A stretch of 64,000 bases of DNA from Sutcliffiella horikoshii. GTDB lineage: Bacteria; Bacillota; Bacilli; Bacillales; Bacillaceae_I. This document shows, piece after piece, positions 11,219 to 20,508 of the stretch. The position numbers were made by a program, and so were the translations under genes. The number at the start of each line of letters is the position of its first letter. Positions within the stretch are counted from its first letter, which is position 1. The notes below the pieces were generated by a model. The model did no database searches. It worked only from the letters and a program-made list of their open reading frames with translations, and was not told the origin of the DNA. Location of the stretch: NCBI GenBank assembly GCA_001636495.1, contig KV440964.1, forward strand, positions 760,666 through 824,665. The letters run 5' to 3'.

Positions 11219-11232
11219 TGTTATCGCTTACA
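11219..11232 (-). promoter_or_regulatory. candidate cre (CcpA) site between spo0F and fbaA
   Basis: On the minus strand this reads TGTAAGCGATAACA, 13 of 14 positions of TGWAARCGYTWNCW. It lies 220 bp before fbaA and just before the spo0F terminator, so its target is uncertain. Confidence 0.4.
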
Positions 11233-11234
11233 TG

Positions 11235-11270
11235 GAAAAACGGCATGCTTCAACAGTTGCCGTTTTTCTT
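11235..11270 (+). terminator. terminator of spo0F
   Basis: AAAAACGGCA and TGCCGTTTTT flank a 12-base loop, followed by CTT. The remaining 170 bp before fbaA has no promoter I trust. Confidence 0.88.
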
Positions 11271-11441
11271 CATAGTTGATATGCTAAGTGTTGGATAAAA
11301 ATCAACCGTCAAGTTTTGCACTTTGTTTCTCAACTATACATAACTGGTTTTCCAATTGGTCAAGCTAGTTTTGATATGGGCGATTTTTAACAAACAGGAA
11401 AAACTTTTCGGAGTGAATATAATACGAAGGAGGATGTTATC

Positions 11442-12299
11442 ATGCCTTTAGTTTCCATGACAGAAATGCTGAAAAAAGCAAATGCAGAAGGCTATGCAGT
11501 AGGTCAGTTCAACTTGAACAACCTAGAGTTCACACAAGCGATTCTACAAGCAGCACAAGAGGAGAATTCACCAGTTATCCTAGGTGTTTCTGAAGGTGCG
11601 GCTCGTTATATGGGTGGCTTCAAAACAATCGTAGCATTAGTAAAAGCGTTAATGGAAGAGTACGGTGTAACTGTACCTGTAGCGATTCACTTAGACCACG
11701 GTTCTAGCTATGAGTCTTGTGCAAAAGCGATCCACGCTGGCTTTACTTCTGTAATGATCGATGCTTCTCACCATCCATTTGAGGAGAACATTGAAACAAC
11801 TTCTAAAGTTGTAGAATTAGCACACTTCCACGGAGTATCTGTTGAGGCAGAACTTGGTGTAGTAGGCGGACAAGAAGACGACGTTATCGCTGATGGCGTA
11901 ATCTATGCTGACCCACAAGAGTGTGAAGAGCTTGTAAAACGCACAGGAATTGATTGCCTAGCTCCTGCTTTAGGTTCCGTACACGGTCCTTACAAAGGCG
12001 AACCGAACCTTGGCTTCAAAGAGATGGAAGACATCAACAACCGTGCTGGTGTTCCTCTAGTACTTCACGGCGGAACTGGAATCCCTACGCATGACATCCA
12101 AAAAGCAATCTCTTTTGGAACAGCGAAAATCAACGTTAACACAGAAAACCAAATTGCATCTGCAAAAGCAGTTCGTGAAACACTTGCTGCAAAAACAGAA
12201 GAGTACGATCCTCGTAAATACCTAGGACCTGCTCGCGACGCAATCAAAGATACAGTAAAAGGCAAAATGCGCGAATTTGGATCTGCCAACAAAGCGTAA
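11442..12299 (+). CDS. fbaA: class II fructose-1,6-bisphosphate aldolase
   Basis: This 285-residue zinc enzyme of glycolysis and gluconeogenesis splits fructose 1,6-bisphosphate to dihydroxyacetone phosphate and glyceraldehyde 3-phosphate. Visible features are the N-terminal [10 protein letters not shown], catalytic Asp85 and zinc ligand His86 in [11 protein letters not shown], the second metal region [13 protein letters not shown], and the phosphate-binding HGGTGIP and KINVNTE. AAGGAGG lies 8 bp before the ATG. Codons are A/T-ending and strongly biased, as expected of a highly expressed gene. It is followed by a 132-bp repeat element and then tal. Confidence 0.97.
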   Translation: MPLVSMTEMLKKANAEGYAVGQFNLNNLEFTQAILQAAQEENSPVILGVSEGAARYMGGFKTIVALVKALMEEYGVTVPVAIHLDHGSSYESCAKAIHAGFTSVMIDASHHPFEENIETTSKVVELAHFHGVSVEAELGVVGGQEDDVIADGVIYADPQECEELVKRTGIDCLAPALGSVHGPYKGEPNLGFKEMEDINNRAGVPLVLHGGTGIPTHDIQKAISFGTAKINVNTENQIASAKAVRETLAAKTEEYDPRKYLGPARDAIKDTVKGKMREFGSANKA

Positions 12300-12310
12300 A
12301 ACATAATTTA

Positions 12311-12442
12311 CCCTGTTGATTGTAGTGCAAGGTGTGAGACTCCTGAGGGAGATAGCGGTAGCTTGAGACCCCGCAGGCGCAGCCGAGGAGGCTCAAGCAC
12401 CGCCCCTAGGAAAGCGAACGCCTGGAACGGAAATCAACAGGG
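12311..12442. repeat. 130-bp imperfect-palindrome element, copy A
   Basis: The outer ends CCCTGTTGATT (12311-12321) and AATCAACAGGG (12432-12442) form a perfect inverted repeat. Inside are GTGAGACTCCTG, GAGACCCCGCAGG, GAGGAGGCTCAAG and GAAAGCGAACGCC, the internal blocks common to the family. It encodes nothing. It separates fbaA from tal. Confidence 0.88.
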
Positions 12443-12585
12443 AGTAATAACAGATACATTTCAACCAACAAGATACTTCAACCAACAACAAGGCAACCAT
12501 CGCAGAACCGCCACACCAGGCGGTTTTGTTCTATTTACCAATGAAAGCGCAAACAATAAATTAAAAGCAAAAGGGAGAGACTAAC

Positions 12586-13230
12586 ATGAAATTTTTTATC
12601 GACACAGCGAACCTAGAAGAAATTAAAGAAGCGCACGCACTGGGATTACTTGCCGGAGTGACGACAAACCCAAGTCTTGTGGCAAAAGAAAACATCTCAT
12701 TTGAAGACCGCCTTCGTGAAATCACAGAATTCGTAGAGGGATCTGTCAGTGCGGAAGTCATCGCGCTTGATGCAGAAGGAATGATCGAAGAGGGGAAAAC
12801 ACTTGCAGCAATCGCACCGAACATTACGGTAAAAGTGCCGATGACTCCAGATGGTTTGAAGGCGGTAAAAGCATTCAGTGACCTGAACATCAAAACGAAT
12901 GTAACACTAATTTTCAACGCCAACCAAGCATTGATGGCAGCGAGAGCAGGAGCTACCTATGTTTCCCCGTTCCTGGGACGTCTCGATGATATCGGTCAAA
13001 ATGGAATGGACCTTGTTTCTACCATTGCGGATATTTTTGCGGTCCATGATATCCCAACAGAAATCATCGCCGCATCCATCCGTCACCCAATGCATATTAC
13101 AGAGGCTGCTCTAAATGGCGCGCACATCGCGACCGTTCCTTACAAAGTACTCATGCAACTTTTCGGACACCCGTTAACGGACCAAGGAATCGAGAAGTTT
13201 CTAGCAGATTGGAACAATCGCCAACAATAA
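12586..13230 (+). CDS. tal: transaldolase (short type)
   Basis: This 214-residue protein belongs to the short transaldolase/fructose-6-phosphate aldolase family (YwjH in B. subtilis). It moves a dihydroxyacetone unit between sugar phosphates in the pentose phosphate pathway. The N-terminus [10 protein letters not shown], the TTNPSLV motif, Schiff-base Lys83 in [10 protein letters not shown] and SPFLGRLDD are all present. AAAGGGAGAG precedes the ATG. It lies in the conserved order fbaA-tal-murA2-glpX and is followed by a terminator. Confidence 0.95.
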   Translation: MKFFIDTANLEEIKEAHALGLLAGVTTNPSLVAKENISFEDRLREITEFVEGSVSAEVIALDAEGMIEEGKTLAAIAPNITVKVPMTPDGLKAVKAFSDLNIKTNVTLIFNANQALMAARAGATYVSPFLGRLDDIGQNGMDLVSTIADIFAVHDIPTEIIAASIRHPMHITEAALNGAHIATVPYKVLMQLFGHPLTDQGIEKFLADWNNRQQ

Positions 13231-13252
13231 ATTTAATAATGGATAAATAAGG

Positions 13253-13282
13253 TACCCCTGCTAATAATAAGCAGGGGTATTT
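13253..13282 (+). terminator. terminator of tal
   Basis: TACCCCTGCT and AGCAGGGGTA flank a 7-base loop, followed by TTTATA. Confidence 0.85.
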
Positions 13283-13423
13283 ATATGGATTTCAAAATAA
13301 ATTTCGACAAAAAGTGTGTGTCGAATTTAGGCGTTTAGTATCAAATATTACGATTTCATAAAGAATCATGCTTTTCCATATATGAAAAGAAATATTTCGT
13401 GTAGACTAATAGATAACGTAAAA

Positions 13424-13452
13424 TTTTACGATTGGTAATAATTGTGTATAAT
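13424..13452 (+). promoter_or_regulatory. SigA promoter candidate for murA2
   Basis: TTTTAC, a 17-bp spacer and a perfect TATAAT (13447-13452), 49 bp before the ATG. Confidence 0.55.
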
Positions 13453-13500
13453 AGACAATAGCACTTTTGGAAACCAACCTCGCCTTGAAGGGAGAACTAT

Positions 13501-14793
13501 ATGGAAAAGTTAAAAATACTTGGTGGTAATAAGTTAAATGGAACCGTACGCGTTAGTGGAGCGAAAAATAGTGCAGTGGCTTTGATCCCTGCAACAATTT
13601 TAGCGGATTCACCAGTAACGATAGAAGGGTTACCGCAAATATCGGATGTCGAGATTTTAAGCAGCCTGCTGGAGGAAATCGGCGGAAGCGTATCATTGGA
13701 AGGGGAAGACCTTACAGTGGATCCTTCTAAAATGATTGCAATGCCTCTACCAAGCGGAAAAGTGAAAAAGCTACGCGCATCCTATTATTTGATGGGAGCA
13801 ATGCTTGGCCGCTTCAAAAAAGCGGTAGTCGGACTGCCTGGTGGCTGTCATTTAGGCCCAAGACCGATTGATCAGCACATCAAAGGCTTCGAAGCACTTG
13901 GAGCACAAGTAACAAACGAGCAAGGTGCCATCTATCTGCGCGCTGAAGAATTGAAAGGGGCACGCATTTACCTTGATGTGGTAAGTGTCGGCGCGACCAT
14001 CAACATCATGCTTGCAGCAGTTAAGGCAAAAGGCAGAACCATTATTGAAAATGCCGCAAAAGAACCCGAAATCATTGATGTTGCAACGCTTCTAAGCAGC
14101 ATGGGTGCAAAAATCAAGGGTGCTGGTACAGATGTCATCCGTATCGATGGCGTGGAAAGCCTTCACGGATGCAAACACACCATTATTCCTGACCGTATCG
14201 AAGCAGGTACATACATGATTATGGCTGCTGCAACCGGCGGTGAAATGATTATCGACAATGTCATCCCTACCCATTTGGAGCCTCTGATTGCCAAGCTTCG
14301 TGAAATGGACGTGCGGATCGATATCAATAACGACCAGGATCAGGTGCTTGTCGTACCAGGCGAAAAACTGAAGGCCGTCGACGTAAAAACGCTCGTGCAT
14401 CCAGGTTTTCCAACCGACCTCCAGCAGCCGATGACAACCCTGCTGACAAAGGTGGAAGGCACAAGCATCGTGACCGACACGATTTATTCGGCCCGCTTCA
14501 AGCACGTGGATGAATTGCGTCGTATGAACGCCCAAATCAAAGTCGAAGGCCGCTCCGCCATTATCAACGGTCCTGTCCAACTGCAAGGAGCCAAGGTGAA
14601 GGCAAGTGACCTCCGTGCAGGAGCAGCACTTGTAATCGCAGGTCTCCTAGCTGAGGGCTTGACAGAAGTGACCGGCCTTGAGCATATCGACCGCGGCTAC
14701 AGCCATCTGGAAGAAAAGCTCGAAGGACTCGGTGCCACCATCTGGCGCGAAAAGCTGACCGAAGAAGAAATCGAACAAATGCAGAATTCATAA
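13501..14793 (+). CDS. murZ: UDP-N-acetylglucosamine 1-carboxyvinyltransferase (MurA2/MurZ)
   Basis: This 430-residue cytosolic enzyme adds enolpyruvate from PEP to UDP-GlcNAc, the first committed step of peptidoglycan synthesis. The active-site residues Lys22-Asn23 (GAKNSA) and the fosfomycin-target Cys116 ([13 protein letters not shown]) are present. The loop [10 protein letters not shown] and the final [15 protein letters not shown] complete the fold. AAGGGAG precedes the ATG at 13501. This is the second murA of the window; its place between tal and glpX matches B. subtilis murZ (murAB), and the other copy is at 58698. Confidence 0.95.
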   Translation: MEKLKILGGNKLNGTVRVSGAKNSAVALIPATILADSPVTIEGLPQISDVEILSSLLEEIGGSVSLEGEDLTVDPSKMIAMPLPSGKVKKLRASYYLMGAMLGRFKKAVVGLPGGCHLGPRPIDQHIKGFEALGAQVTNEQGAIYLRAEELKGARIYLDVVSVGATINIMLAAVKAKGRTIIENAAKEPEIIDVATLLSSMGAKIKGAGTDVIRIDGVESLHGCKHTIIPDRIEAGTYMIMAAATGGEMIIDNVIPTHLEPLIAKLREMDVRIDINNDQDQVLVVPGEKLKAVDVKTLVHPGFPTDLQQPMTTLLTKVEGTSIVTDTIYSARFKHVDELRRMNAQIKVEGRSAIINGPVQLQGAKVKASDLRAGAALVIAGLLAEGLTEVTGLEHIDRGYSHLEEKLEGLGATIWREKLTEEEIEQMQNS

Positions 14794-14810
14794 TTGGTAT
14801 AAAGAAGAGA

Positions 14811-14836
14811 AGGGATCCGAGTGGGTCCCTTTTTTA
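14811..14836 (+). terminator. terminator of murA2
   Basis: AGGGATCC and GGGTCCCT flank a short loop and are followed by TTTTTA. Confidence 0.85.
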
Positions 14837-14884
14837 TGGTTTTATTTAGAAGCTATTGGTGGCCATTTAAGAAAAATAGCATCC

Positions 14885-15013
14885 CCCTGTGGACTGAAGT
14901 GCAAGGTGTGAGACTCTGGCGGGAGGTAGCGGTAGGTTGAGACCCCGCAACAAAGTGAGGAGGCTCAAGCACCGCCCCGCGGAAAGCGAACACCTGAAAC
15001 GGAAGGGAACAGG
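14885..15013. repeat. 130-bp element, copy B (degenerate ends)
   Basis: It has the same internal blocks as copy A (AAGTGCAAGGTGTGAGACTC, TTGAGACCCCGCAA, GAGGAGGCTCAAGCACCGCC, GGAAAGCGAACACCTG), but the ends have decayed to CCCTGTGGACT and GGGAACAGG. Confidence 0.83.
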
Positions 15014-15074
15014 AGTTGTCCTGAAGCATCATGTTTTGTTTTTTCACGTTTCCACTTTCAAAATCCGTCGAATG

Positions 15075-15083
15075 TGATATACT
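15075..15083 (+). promoter_or_regulatory. extended -10 promoter candidate for glpX
   Basis: TGATATACT is an extended -10 (TGN plus TATACT) with a poor -35 region, about 100 bp before glpX. Confidence 0.42.
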
Positions 15084-15184
15084 ATTAACGAAAAGTATAG
15101 CACAATGCCTTTGGTTGCACAGACAACCTATTGGCCTACCATAAAAAATAACTAGATTCATAGAACACAAAAGGAGTGGGACTA

Positions 15185-16153
15185 ATGGAAAGAAGTTTAT
15201 CCATGGAATTGATTCGAGTGACAGAAGCGGCGGCATTATCATCAGCACGCTGGATGGGACGCGGAGATAAAGAAAGCGCGGACGGTGCGGCAACTTCCGC
15301 TATGCGCGATGTGTTTGATACAGTACCGATGAAAGGCACAGTCGTGATCGGAGAAGGGGAAATGGACGAAGCTCCTATGCTCTATATCGGCGAAAAGCTT
15401 GGAACAGGCTACGGCCCTCGCGTGGACGTTGCGGTCGATCCACTTGAAGGGACAAGCATCGTGGCATCAGGGGGCTGGAACGCGCTTGCGGTTCTTGCGA
15501 TTGCCGATCACGGAAACCTGCTTCATGCACCGGATATGTACATGGATAAAATAGCGGTCGGACCTGCAGCTGTCGGAAAGATAGACATCAACGCATCCGT
15601 CACAGACAATCTGAGAGCGGTAGCAGAAGCGAAAAACAAGGATATCGAGGACGTAGTAGCGGTCATCCTCAACAGACCGCGCCACGAAAAGATCATTGCG
15701 GAACTTCGTGAAGCTGGCGCGCGTATCAAGCTTATTGATGATGGCGATGTTGCCGCTGCGATCAACACAGCATTCGACCATACAGGTGTAGACATTCTCT
15801 TTGGTTCAGGTGGCGCACCCGAAGGCGTTATCGCAGCCGTCGCATTGAAATGTCTTGGAGGCGAAATCCAAGGGAAATTACTTCCGCAAAATGAAGAGGA
15901 ACTAATCCGTTGCCGCAAAATGGGAATCGAAGACATTGATGCCGTATTAAGAATGGAAGACCTTGTACGAGGAGACGATGCCATTTTCGCTGCAACAGGT
16001 GTAACGGATGGCGAGCTTCTACGAGGAGTCCAATTCAAAGGCACCAATGCCACCACACACTCCGTCGTCATGCGTGCAAAATCCGGAACCGTCCGCTTCA
16101 TCGACGGCCAACACAACATAAAGAAAAAGCCGAACCTAGTATTCAAGCCGTAA
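15185..16153 (+). CDS. glpX: class II fructose-1,6-bisphosphatase GlpX
   Basis: This 322-residue gluconeogenic enzyme removes the 1-phosphate from fructose 1,6-bisphosphate. Metal-binding motifs are visible: the Asp33 region ([12 protein letters not shown]), [11 protein letters not shown] at 57-67 and DPLEGTS at 85-91, with the class II C-terminal [11 protein letters not shown]-like stretch ([14 protein letters not shown]). I chose the ATG at 15185 because AAAGGAG is about 9 bp upstream; the ATG at 15176 overlaps that site. With fbaA and tal nearby, this segment groups central carbon enzymes. A third 130-bp element follows. Confidence 0.96.
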   Translation: MERSLSMELIRVTEAAALSSARWMGRGDKESADGAATSAMRDVFDTVPMKGTVVIGEGEMDEAPMLYIGEKLGTGYGPRVDVAVDPLEGTSIVASGGWNALAVLAIADHGNLLHAPDMYMDKIAVGPAAVGKIDINASVTDNLRAVAEAKNKDIEDVVAVILNRPRHEKIIAELREAGARIKLIDDGDVAAAINTAFDHTGVDILFGSGGAPEGVIAAVALKCLGGEIQGKLLPQNEEELIRCRKMGIEDIDAVLRMEDLVRGDDAIFAATGVTDGELLRGVQFKGTNATTHSVVMRAKSGTVRFIDGQHNIKKKPNLVFKP

Positions 16154-16166
16154 TAGCAGTTCCAAC

Positions 16167-16291
16167 CTGTTGATTGTAGTGCAAGGTGTGAGACTCCTGC
16201 GGGAGGAAGGGACAGGGGAGACCCCGCAGGCTTGCCGAGGAGGCTCCCGGACCGCCCGCGGAAAGCGAACACCTGAAGCGGAAATCAACAG
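16167..16291. repeat. 130-bp element, copy C
   Basis: Ends CTGTTGATT (16167) and AATCAACAG (to 16291) are intact. It shares TGTAGTGCAAGGTGTGAGAC with copies A and B, so these three form one subfamily. Confidence 0.88.
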
Positions 16292-16325
16292 CGAGTCGTC
16301 AATACTATCCGAACACACTCATAGA

Positions 16326-16357
16326 AACCGTAAATGGAACCTCCCATTTACGGTTTT
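16326..16357 (+). terminator. terminator downstream of glpX
   Basis: AACCGTAAATGG and CCATTTACGGTT flank a tiny loop, followed by TTCC. It lies beyond repeat copy C, so the repeat is inside the glpX transcript. Confidence 0.75.
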
Positions 16358-16497
16358 CCAATATACATACGTCAAAAAAGCTCCACCCCCCTCGAATAAT
16401 GTAATGGATGACAAAGCTTTTCGACAGAATTAGAGGAAATGCATGAATATTCCCCAGAAAATAACTCGAACACACACAGCTTGTCTATAGAAAATAG

Positions 16498-16807
16498 TTG
16501 CTTAAAAGTGCAATTTGTGGGTAAAATAAAGATTACTACGAGTATTTTGCAAAATCTACCTTATATCTTCCTAGCGATTCTTCTACATTTTCTTCATAAG
16601 GAGAGTTTATCCCACAAACACGAGGGAATAAGTCCTCACTTGGCATCCAAATCTTTTTCCGAAAAAAGTGCAGTGACGCTTAATTGCCGTATTTCCCATC
16701 CTTCGAACTTAAATTCAGCTTGAATCAGTGTTGGAAGACTAACCGATTTTTCTAATGATTTTTATACGTTACAACTAATTAAACGAATAGAGTGGTGTTT
16801 TCTTTTT
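16498..16807 (+). promoter_or_regulatory. rho promoter candidate and long leader
   Basis: TTGCTT (16498-16503), an 18-bp spacer and TAAAAT (16522-16527) would give a leader of about 270 nt before rho. A leader of this size fits the known autoregulation of rho by Rho-dependent termination in its own leader in B. subtilis. A 94-codon frame inside (16439-16723) has no ribosome binding site and I do not count it as a gene. Confidence 0.5.
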
Positions 16808-18079
16808 ATGGATTTAACTATTTCTCACTTAGAAAATTTAAAACTAAAAGAATTATACGAGTTTGCCCGTCAGCACAAAGTATCCTACTACAGTAAACTG
16901 ACAAAGAAAGAACTTATTTTTGCTATTTTAAAAGCTCAGGCTGAAAAAGACGGCCTATTGTTCATGGAAGGGGTATTGGAGGTAATCCAGTCGGAAGGCT
17001 TCGGTTTCTTGCGTCCGATCAACTACTCTCCAAGTTCCGAGGACATCTATATTTCCGCATCCCAAATCCGTCGTTTTGACCTTAGAAACGGGGACAAGGT
17101 ATCTGGAAAAGTGCGACCTCCAAAAGAAAATGAGCGCTATTACGGCCTTCTGCATGTGGAAGCGGTGAACGGGGACGACCCGGAATCTGCAAAAGAACGT
17201 GTGCATTTCCCGGCACTGACGCCTTTATATCCGGATCGCCAAATTGTGCTCGAAACAAAGCCTAAAGCACTTTCCACACGTATCATGGACTTGATTGCAC
17301 CGGTAGGTTTCGGGCAGCGTGGTCTTGTCGTTGCACCTCCTAAAGCGGGTAAAACAATGCTAATCAAGGAAATCGCGAACAGCATCACCACCAATCACCC
17401 GGAAGCAGAATTGATTGTCCTTCTGATCGACGAACGTCCTGAGGAAGTAACAGACATCGAGCGTTCCGTTGCTGGGGACGTTGTAAGCTCGACGTTTGAT
17501 GAGGTGCCTGAAAACCACATCAAAGTGGCTGAACTAGTACTAGAGCGTGCTCTGCGCCTTGTCGAGCACAAGCGTGACGTTATCATCCTGATGGACAGCA
17601 TCACACGTCTGGCACGTGCCTACAATCTTGTTATTCCGCCAAGTGGGCGTACACTTTCCGGTGGTATCGACCCTGCGGCATTCCACCGTCCAAAGCGTTT
17701 CTTCGGAGCTGCACGTAATATTGAAGAGGGTGGAAGCTTGACGATCCTTGCAACCGCGCTTGTGGACACTGGTTCCCGTATGGATGATGTCATCTATGAG
17801 GAATTCAAGGGTACAGGTAACATGGAACTGCATCTTGACCGCCAGCTTGCAGAACGACGCATCTTCCCGGCTATCGACATCCGTCGTTCCGGTACGCGTA
17901 AAGAAGAGCTGCTTATCCCGAAAGATCATCTGGACAAGCTATGGGCCATCCGCAAAACGATGTCCGACTCTCCAGATTTTGCAGAAAAACTGTTGCGTAG
18001 ACTGCGCCAGTCCAAGACCAACCAAGAATTCTTCGATATGCTAGAAGAAGACCAAAAAGCAGGAACGGCAAAACGCTAA
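16808..18079 (+). CDS. rho: transcription termination factor Rho
   Basis: This 423-residue RNA-dependent ATPase forms a hexameric helicase that releases transcripts. Domains in order: a Rho-N helical domain (1-45), an OB/cold-shock RNA-binding domain with GFGFLR at 64-69, then a RecA-like ATPase with the P-loop APPKAGKT at 176-183, Walker [12 protein letters not shown], the Q-loop and R-loop region, and the arginine-finger segment [15 protein letters not shown]. The length is normal. The ribosome binding site is weak (GTGGTG), which fits control at the leader. The order glpX-rho-rpmE-tdk is conserved in Bacillus. Confidence 0.97.
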   Translation: MDLTISHLENLKLKELYEFARQHKVSYYSKLTKKELIFAILKAQAEKDGLLFMEGVLEVIQSEGFGFLRPINYSPSSEDIYISASQIRRFDLRNGDKVSGKVRPPKENERYYGLLHVEAVNGDDPESAKERVHFPALTPLYPDRQIVLETKPKALSTRIMDLIAPVGFGQRGLVVAPPKAGKTMLIKEIANSITTNHPEAELIVLLIDERPEEVTDIERSVAGDVVSSTFDEVPENHIKVAELVLERALRLVEHKRDVIILMDSITRLARAYNLVIPPSGRTLSGGIDPAAFHRPKRFFGAARNIEEGGSLTILATALVDTGSRMDDVIYEEFKGTGNMELHLDRQLAERRIFPAIDIRRSGTRKEELLIPKDHLDKLWAIRKTMSDSPDFAEKLLRRLRQSKTNQEFFDMLEEDQKAGTAKR

Positions 18080-18095
18080 CCATATAAAATTCATG

Positions 18096-18126
18096 CGCAC
18101 CTTTGCTATGTGAGGGTGCGTTAGTT
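18096..18126 (+). terminator. terminator of rho
   Basis: CGCACC and GGTGCG flank a 13-base loop, followed by TTAGTTTT. Confidence 0.65.
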
Positions 18127-18140
18127 TTGGCAATTTCTAG

Positions 18141-18213
18141 CTGTTGATTGGAGCACAGGGCGAAGACTCCAGCGGGAGGTAGCGGTAGCTTGAGACCCCA
18201 CAGCGCAGGAGGC
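18141..18213. repeat. 130-bp element, copy D, 3' truncated
   Basis: It starts CTGTTGATTGGAGCA and runs through GCGAAGACTCCAGCGGGAGG and TTGAGACCCCACAG, but stops at AGGAGGC. The right half and the AATCAACAG end are missing. Confidence 0.8.
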
Positions 18214-18254
18214 CACTGAAAAACCTAAAAACTTATCTTTTTTATGGTTTCTAG

Positions 18255-18383
18255 CTGGTGATTGGAGCAATAGGCGAAGACTCCAGCGGGGGGATAGCGA
18301 CAATCTTGAGACCCCGCAGGGCGTAGCCCGAGGAGGCTCAAGGTCGCCCCGCGGAAAGCGAAGCCGTTTGCGGAAATCAACAG
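18255..18383. repeat. 130-bp element, copy E
   Basis: It is full length, from CTGGTGATTGGAGC to AAATCAACAG. With D, F and G it forms a second subfamily marked by GGAGCAATAGGCGAAGACTCC. It lies only 41 bp after truncated copy D, so two insertions or a partial duplication occurred in the rho-rpmE gap. Confidence 0.87.
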
Positions 18384-18458
18384 CGGCGTTTAAGTGACTA
18401 CTTTCCTTTAAGGAAAACATTGGTTACCCATCACCGCCATATAAGTCCAAAAGTAATG

Positions 18459-18487
18459 TTGCAAAACATGTCATTAGTTGATATAAT
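18459..18487 (+). promoter_or_regulatory. SigA promoter of rpmE
   Basis: TTGCAA, a 17-bp spacer and a perfect TATAAT (18482-18487), about 106 bp before the rpmE start. Confidence 0.78.
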
Positions 18488-18509
18488 TTCATCAGTGTGT
18501 TTTTAAGAT

Positions 18510-18542
18510 AAATGATGGCGACCTACGTGGTTGGTATCATTT
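18510..18542 (+). ncRNA. leader hairpin upstream of rpmE, candidate L31 autoregulatory leader
   Basis: AAATGAT (18510-18516) pairs with ATCATTT (18536-18542), and an inner GACC/GGTT pairing encloses TACGT. It lies wholly within the predicted leader of a ribosomal protein L31 gene. L31 leader motifs have been described in Firmicutes; whether this matches that motif needs a covariance search. Confidence 0.45.
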
Positions 18543-18592
18543 GAATGATAACTCTGTTTCGAAAGACTCAGGGCGAAAAGGAGATGACAAGA

Positions 18593-18838
18593 ATGAAAGC
18601 TGGAATTCATCCGGATTACCGTAAAGTTGTATTCATGGACATCAACACTAGTTTCAAATTCATCACTGGTTCTACGATGAAAACAAACGAAACTATTGAA
18701 TGGGAAGACGGTACTACTTACCCTCTAATCAAAGTTGAGATCTCTTCTGATTCTCACCCATTCTACACTGGACGTCAGAAGCATGCTGCTGCTGATGGAC
18801 GTGTTGAGCGTTTCAACAAAAAATACGGCCTTAAGTAA
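18593..18838 (+). CDS. rpmE2: 50S ribosomal protein L31 type B
   Basis: This 81-residue ribosomal protein is of the zinc-free type B form. It begins [16 protein letters not shown] and ends with [19 protein letters not shown] and FNKKYGLK. It has no CxxC pair, unlike the type A protein made from the rho-rpmE locus of B. subtilis. I chose the ATG at 18593 because AAAGGAGA ends about 8 bp upstream; the ATG at 18584 overlaps that site. No obvious Zur box lies upstream, so this is probably the main L31 rather than a zinc-starvation spare. Terminators follow on both sides of the gap to tdk. Confidence 0.95.
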   Translation: MKAGIHPDYRKVVFMDINTSFKFITGSTMKTNETIEWEDGTTYPLIKVEISSDSHPFYTGRQKHAAADGRVERFNKKYGLK

Positions 18839-18848
18839 TAAAGTAAAG

Positions 18849-18882
18849 CAGGCAGGTTATCCTATATCTTGCCTGTTTTTTT
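18849..18882 (+). terminator. terminator of rpmE
   Basis: CAGGCA and TGCCTG flank a 15-base loop, then TTTTTTT. Confidence 0.82.
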
Positions 18883-18903
18883 ACTTCCATTTTTACATAA
18901 TTC

Positions 18904-18937
18904 AGTGCTTAGGTTCAGGTCGCTAAGCACTTTTTAT
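18904..18937 (+). terminator. second hairpin between rpmE and tdk
   Basis: AGTGCTTAG and CTAAGCACT form a perfect stem with a 10-base loop, followed by TTTTAT. Two terminators lie in tandem only 21 bp apart. The second is just before the tdk ribosome binding site, so it could also act as an attenuator of tdk. Confidence 0.75.
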
Positions 18938-18968
18938 ACGTAAAATTATTAAAAAGGAGAGGCCGTTT

Positions 18969-19574
18969 ATGTATGTAATGAAGCATTCCGGTTGGGTGGA
19001 AGCGATCTGTGGCAGCATGTTTTCGGGTAAATCCGAAGAACTGATCCGCCGCATGAGACGTTCCCAGTTTGCCAAACAGGAAATTCAAGTATTTAAGCCA
19101 GCCATCGATAACCGTTATAGTGATGAGGCTGTTGTTTCTCACAATGGAACTTCCATCATTGCCATGCCGGTTCCTACTTCGCAATCGATTTTGGATCAGG
19201 TAGAGGCGAAGACAGAGGTTGTCGGCATTGATGAAGTGCAGTTTTTTGATGATCAGATCGTGGAAGTGGTACAGGAATTGGCCAACAGAGGCTACTGTGT
19301 CATTGTGGCGGGACTCGACCAGGACTTCCGAGGCGAACCGTTCGGTAAAATGCCGGAGCTATTGGCAATTGCCGAGTCTGTTACAAAGCTGCAAGCGGTA
19401 TGTGCCGTCTGTGGATCCCCTGCAAGCCGTACACAACGCTTGATCAATGGAGAACCGGCTTGTTACGATGACCCAATCATATTGGTAGGCGCTTCGGAAT
19501 CATACGAACCTCGCTGTCGTCATCATCATGAAGTTCCTCACAACGTGTCCGTACTGCAAGAAATGAAAAAGTAA
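18969..19574 (+). CDS. tdk: thymidine kinase
   Basis: This 201-residue type II thymidine kinase phosphorylates thymidine with ATP in the salvage pathway. It has the P-loop GSMFSGKS at 15-22, the catalytic segment [10 protein letters not shown], the lasso region [12 protein letters not shown] and a zinc site made by CAVCG and CRHHH near the C-terminus. AAAAAGGAGAG precedes the ATG at 18969. Position after rho and rpmE is conserved in Bacillus. Confidence 0.96.
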   Translation: MYVMKHSGWVEAICGSMFSGKSEELIRRMRRSQFAKQEIQVFKPAIDNRYSDEAVVSHNGTSIIAMPVPTSQSILDQVEAKTEVVGIDEVQFFDDQIVEVVQELANRGYCVIVAGLDQDFRGEPFGKMPELLAIAESVTKLQAVCAVCGSPASRTQRLINGEPACYDDPIILVGASESYEPRCRHHHEVPHNVSVLQEMKK

Positions 19575-19610
19575 TTAAGCTCTTTTCTCAAATATTGTAG
19601 CTATCATCAA

Positions 19611-19638
19611 GTAAAAAGTCGGGTTTTGGACTTTTTAC
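19611..19638 (+). terminator. hairpin after tdk
   Basis: GTAAAAAGTC and GACTTTTTAC form a perfect 10-bp stem with loop GGGTTTTG. No clear U run follows outside the stem, so termination efficiency is uncertain. The rest of the gap to 19833 shows nothing I can name. Confidence 0.6.
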
Positions 19639-19833
19639 CGCTTTACCTCATCCAATACGCAAGTGTTCAAATTTATACAAGCAGGAAAAGAGCACGACAG
19701 TAACGTAGTCAACGGATGATACTAACATACGTATAAGCATCCATGTTTGCGAAAACAACCAATATTATTTCCTAAATTTAGTCCGTAAGATAAATGATGA
19801 AAGAGGATACGCTAAGAAACAGGAGGTGTTTGC

Positions 19834-20271
19834 ATGAAACATGCAGTCCTGTTACTGGTGGTATGCTCTTTTTTTATTAGTGGATGCAGCGGCGAACAGC
19901 GCTTTGGTGCAAAGGAGGATTTCGACGGAGAGCGGTTGATTGGTGTGAAGAATGACGATCAAGAGGGCTTTTATAAACGAGACCTTGATACAGAAGACTA
20001 TAACACCAACCAGAACCCAAATTTCCTTGATCTTTCAGAGGACCGCCTAGACTACGGCGATGATGAAAATAAATTTGCCGAAGTTATTCAAATGAACAGC
20101 GATCTTGAACCGGGACCCGTTTACATAACCGGTGACACGGCAAGAGTAACCGCCTACGCTCCAAGCGGCATTTCCAAAAAAGAGAAGAAACGTGTGGAAA
20201 ATGAGCTCAAAGAGAAATTCCTTGAGGTCACGCCCCGTTACCACGTCAAACTGAAAATTAAAGAAAGATAA
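19834..20271 (+). CDS. putative lipoprotein
   Basis: This 145-residue protein has a short hydrophobic signal and the lipobox FISGC, so it should be lipid-anchored on the outer face of the membrane. The middle is acidic and Asn/Asp-rich. The C-terminal half (ARVTAYAPSGISKKEKKRVENELKEKFLEVTPRYHV) resembles the repeating fold of sporulation lipoproteins such as YhcN/YlaJ, but I would not name it. AGGAGGTG precedes the ATG. It has its own terminator and starts the accessory block between tdk and prfA. Confidence 0.8.
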   Translation: MKHAVLLLVVCSFFISGCSGEQRFGAKEDFDGERLIGVKNDDQEGFYKRDLDTEDYNTNQNPNFLDLSEDRLDYGDDENKFAEVIQMNSDLEPGPVYITGDTARVTAYAPSGISKKEKKRVENELKEKFLEVTPRYHVKLKIKER

Positions 20272-20277
20272 GATGGG

Positions 20278-20307
20278 CTCGTTCTGATTTTTCGGAACGG
20301 GTTTTTC
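20278..20307 (+). terminator. terminator of the lipoprotein gene
   Basis: CTCGTTC and GAACGGG flank a 10-base loop, followed by TTTTTC. Confidence 0.8.
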
Positions 20308-20508
20308 TTTATGTCCAATTAATTTTGTAAAAAATTTGAATCTATGAAACTCTTTACGTTTCCTTTTCGTCTATAAAGGGAAATGTAAAAAAACTCTAAT
20401 TTTTAATTGAGATTTTATTAAAGTACTTCCTAAAAATAGAAATGAGTTGTAAGATGGAGCAATGCATGTTGAATGCAATTAATTTACAAAGCAATTGGAG
20501 GAATTAGG

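Noticed and set aside
11395-11423. TATAAT at 11418 as a fbaA promoter
   Set aside because: The transcript would start at or inside the ribosome binding site of fbaA, and the -35 region is poor.
12363-12584. 73-codon frame after fbaA
   Set aside because: It starts inside the 130-bp repeat and ends over the tal ribosome binding site region; not a plausible gene.
16439-16723. 94-codon open frame between glpX and rho
   Set aside because: No ribosome binding site and no recognisable protein pattern. It lies over the predicted rho promoter and leader.
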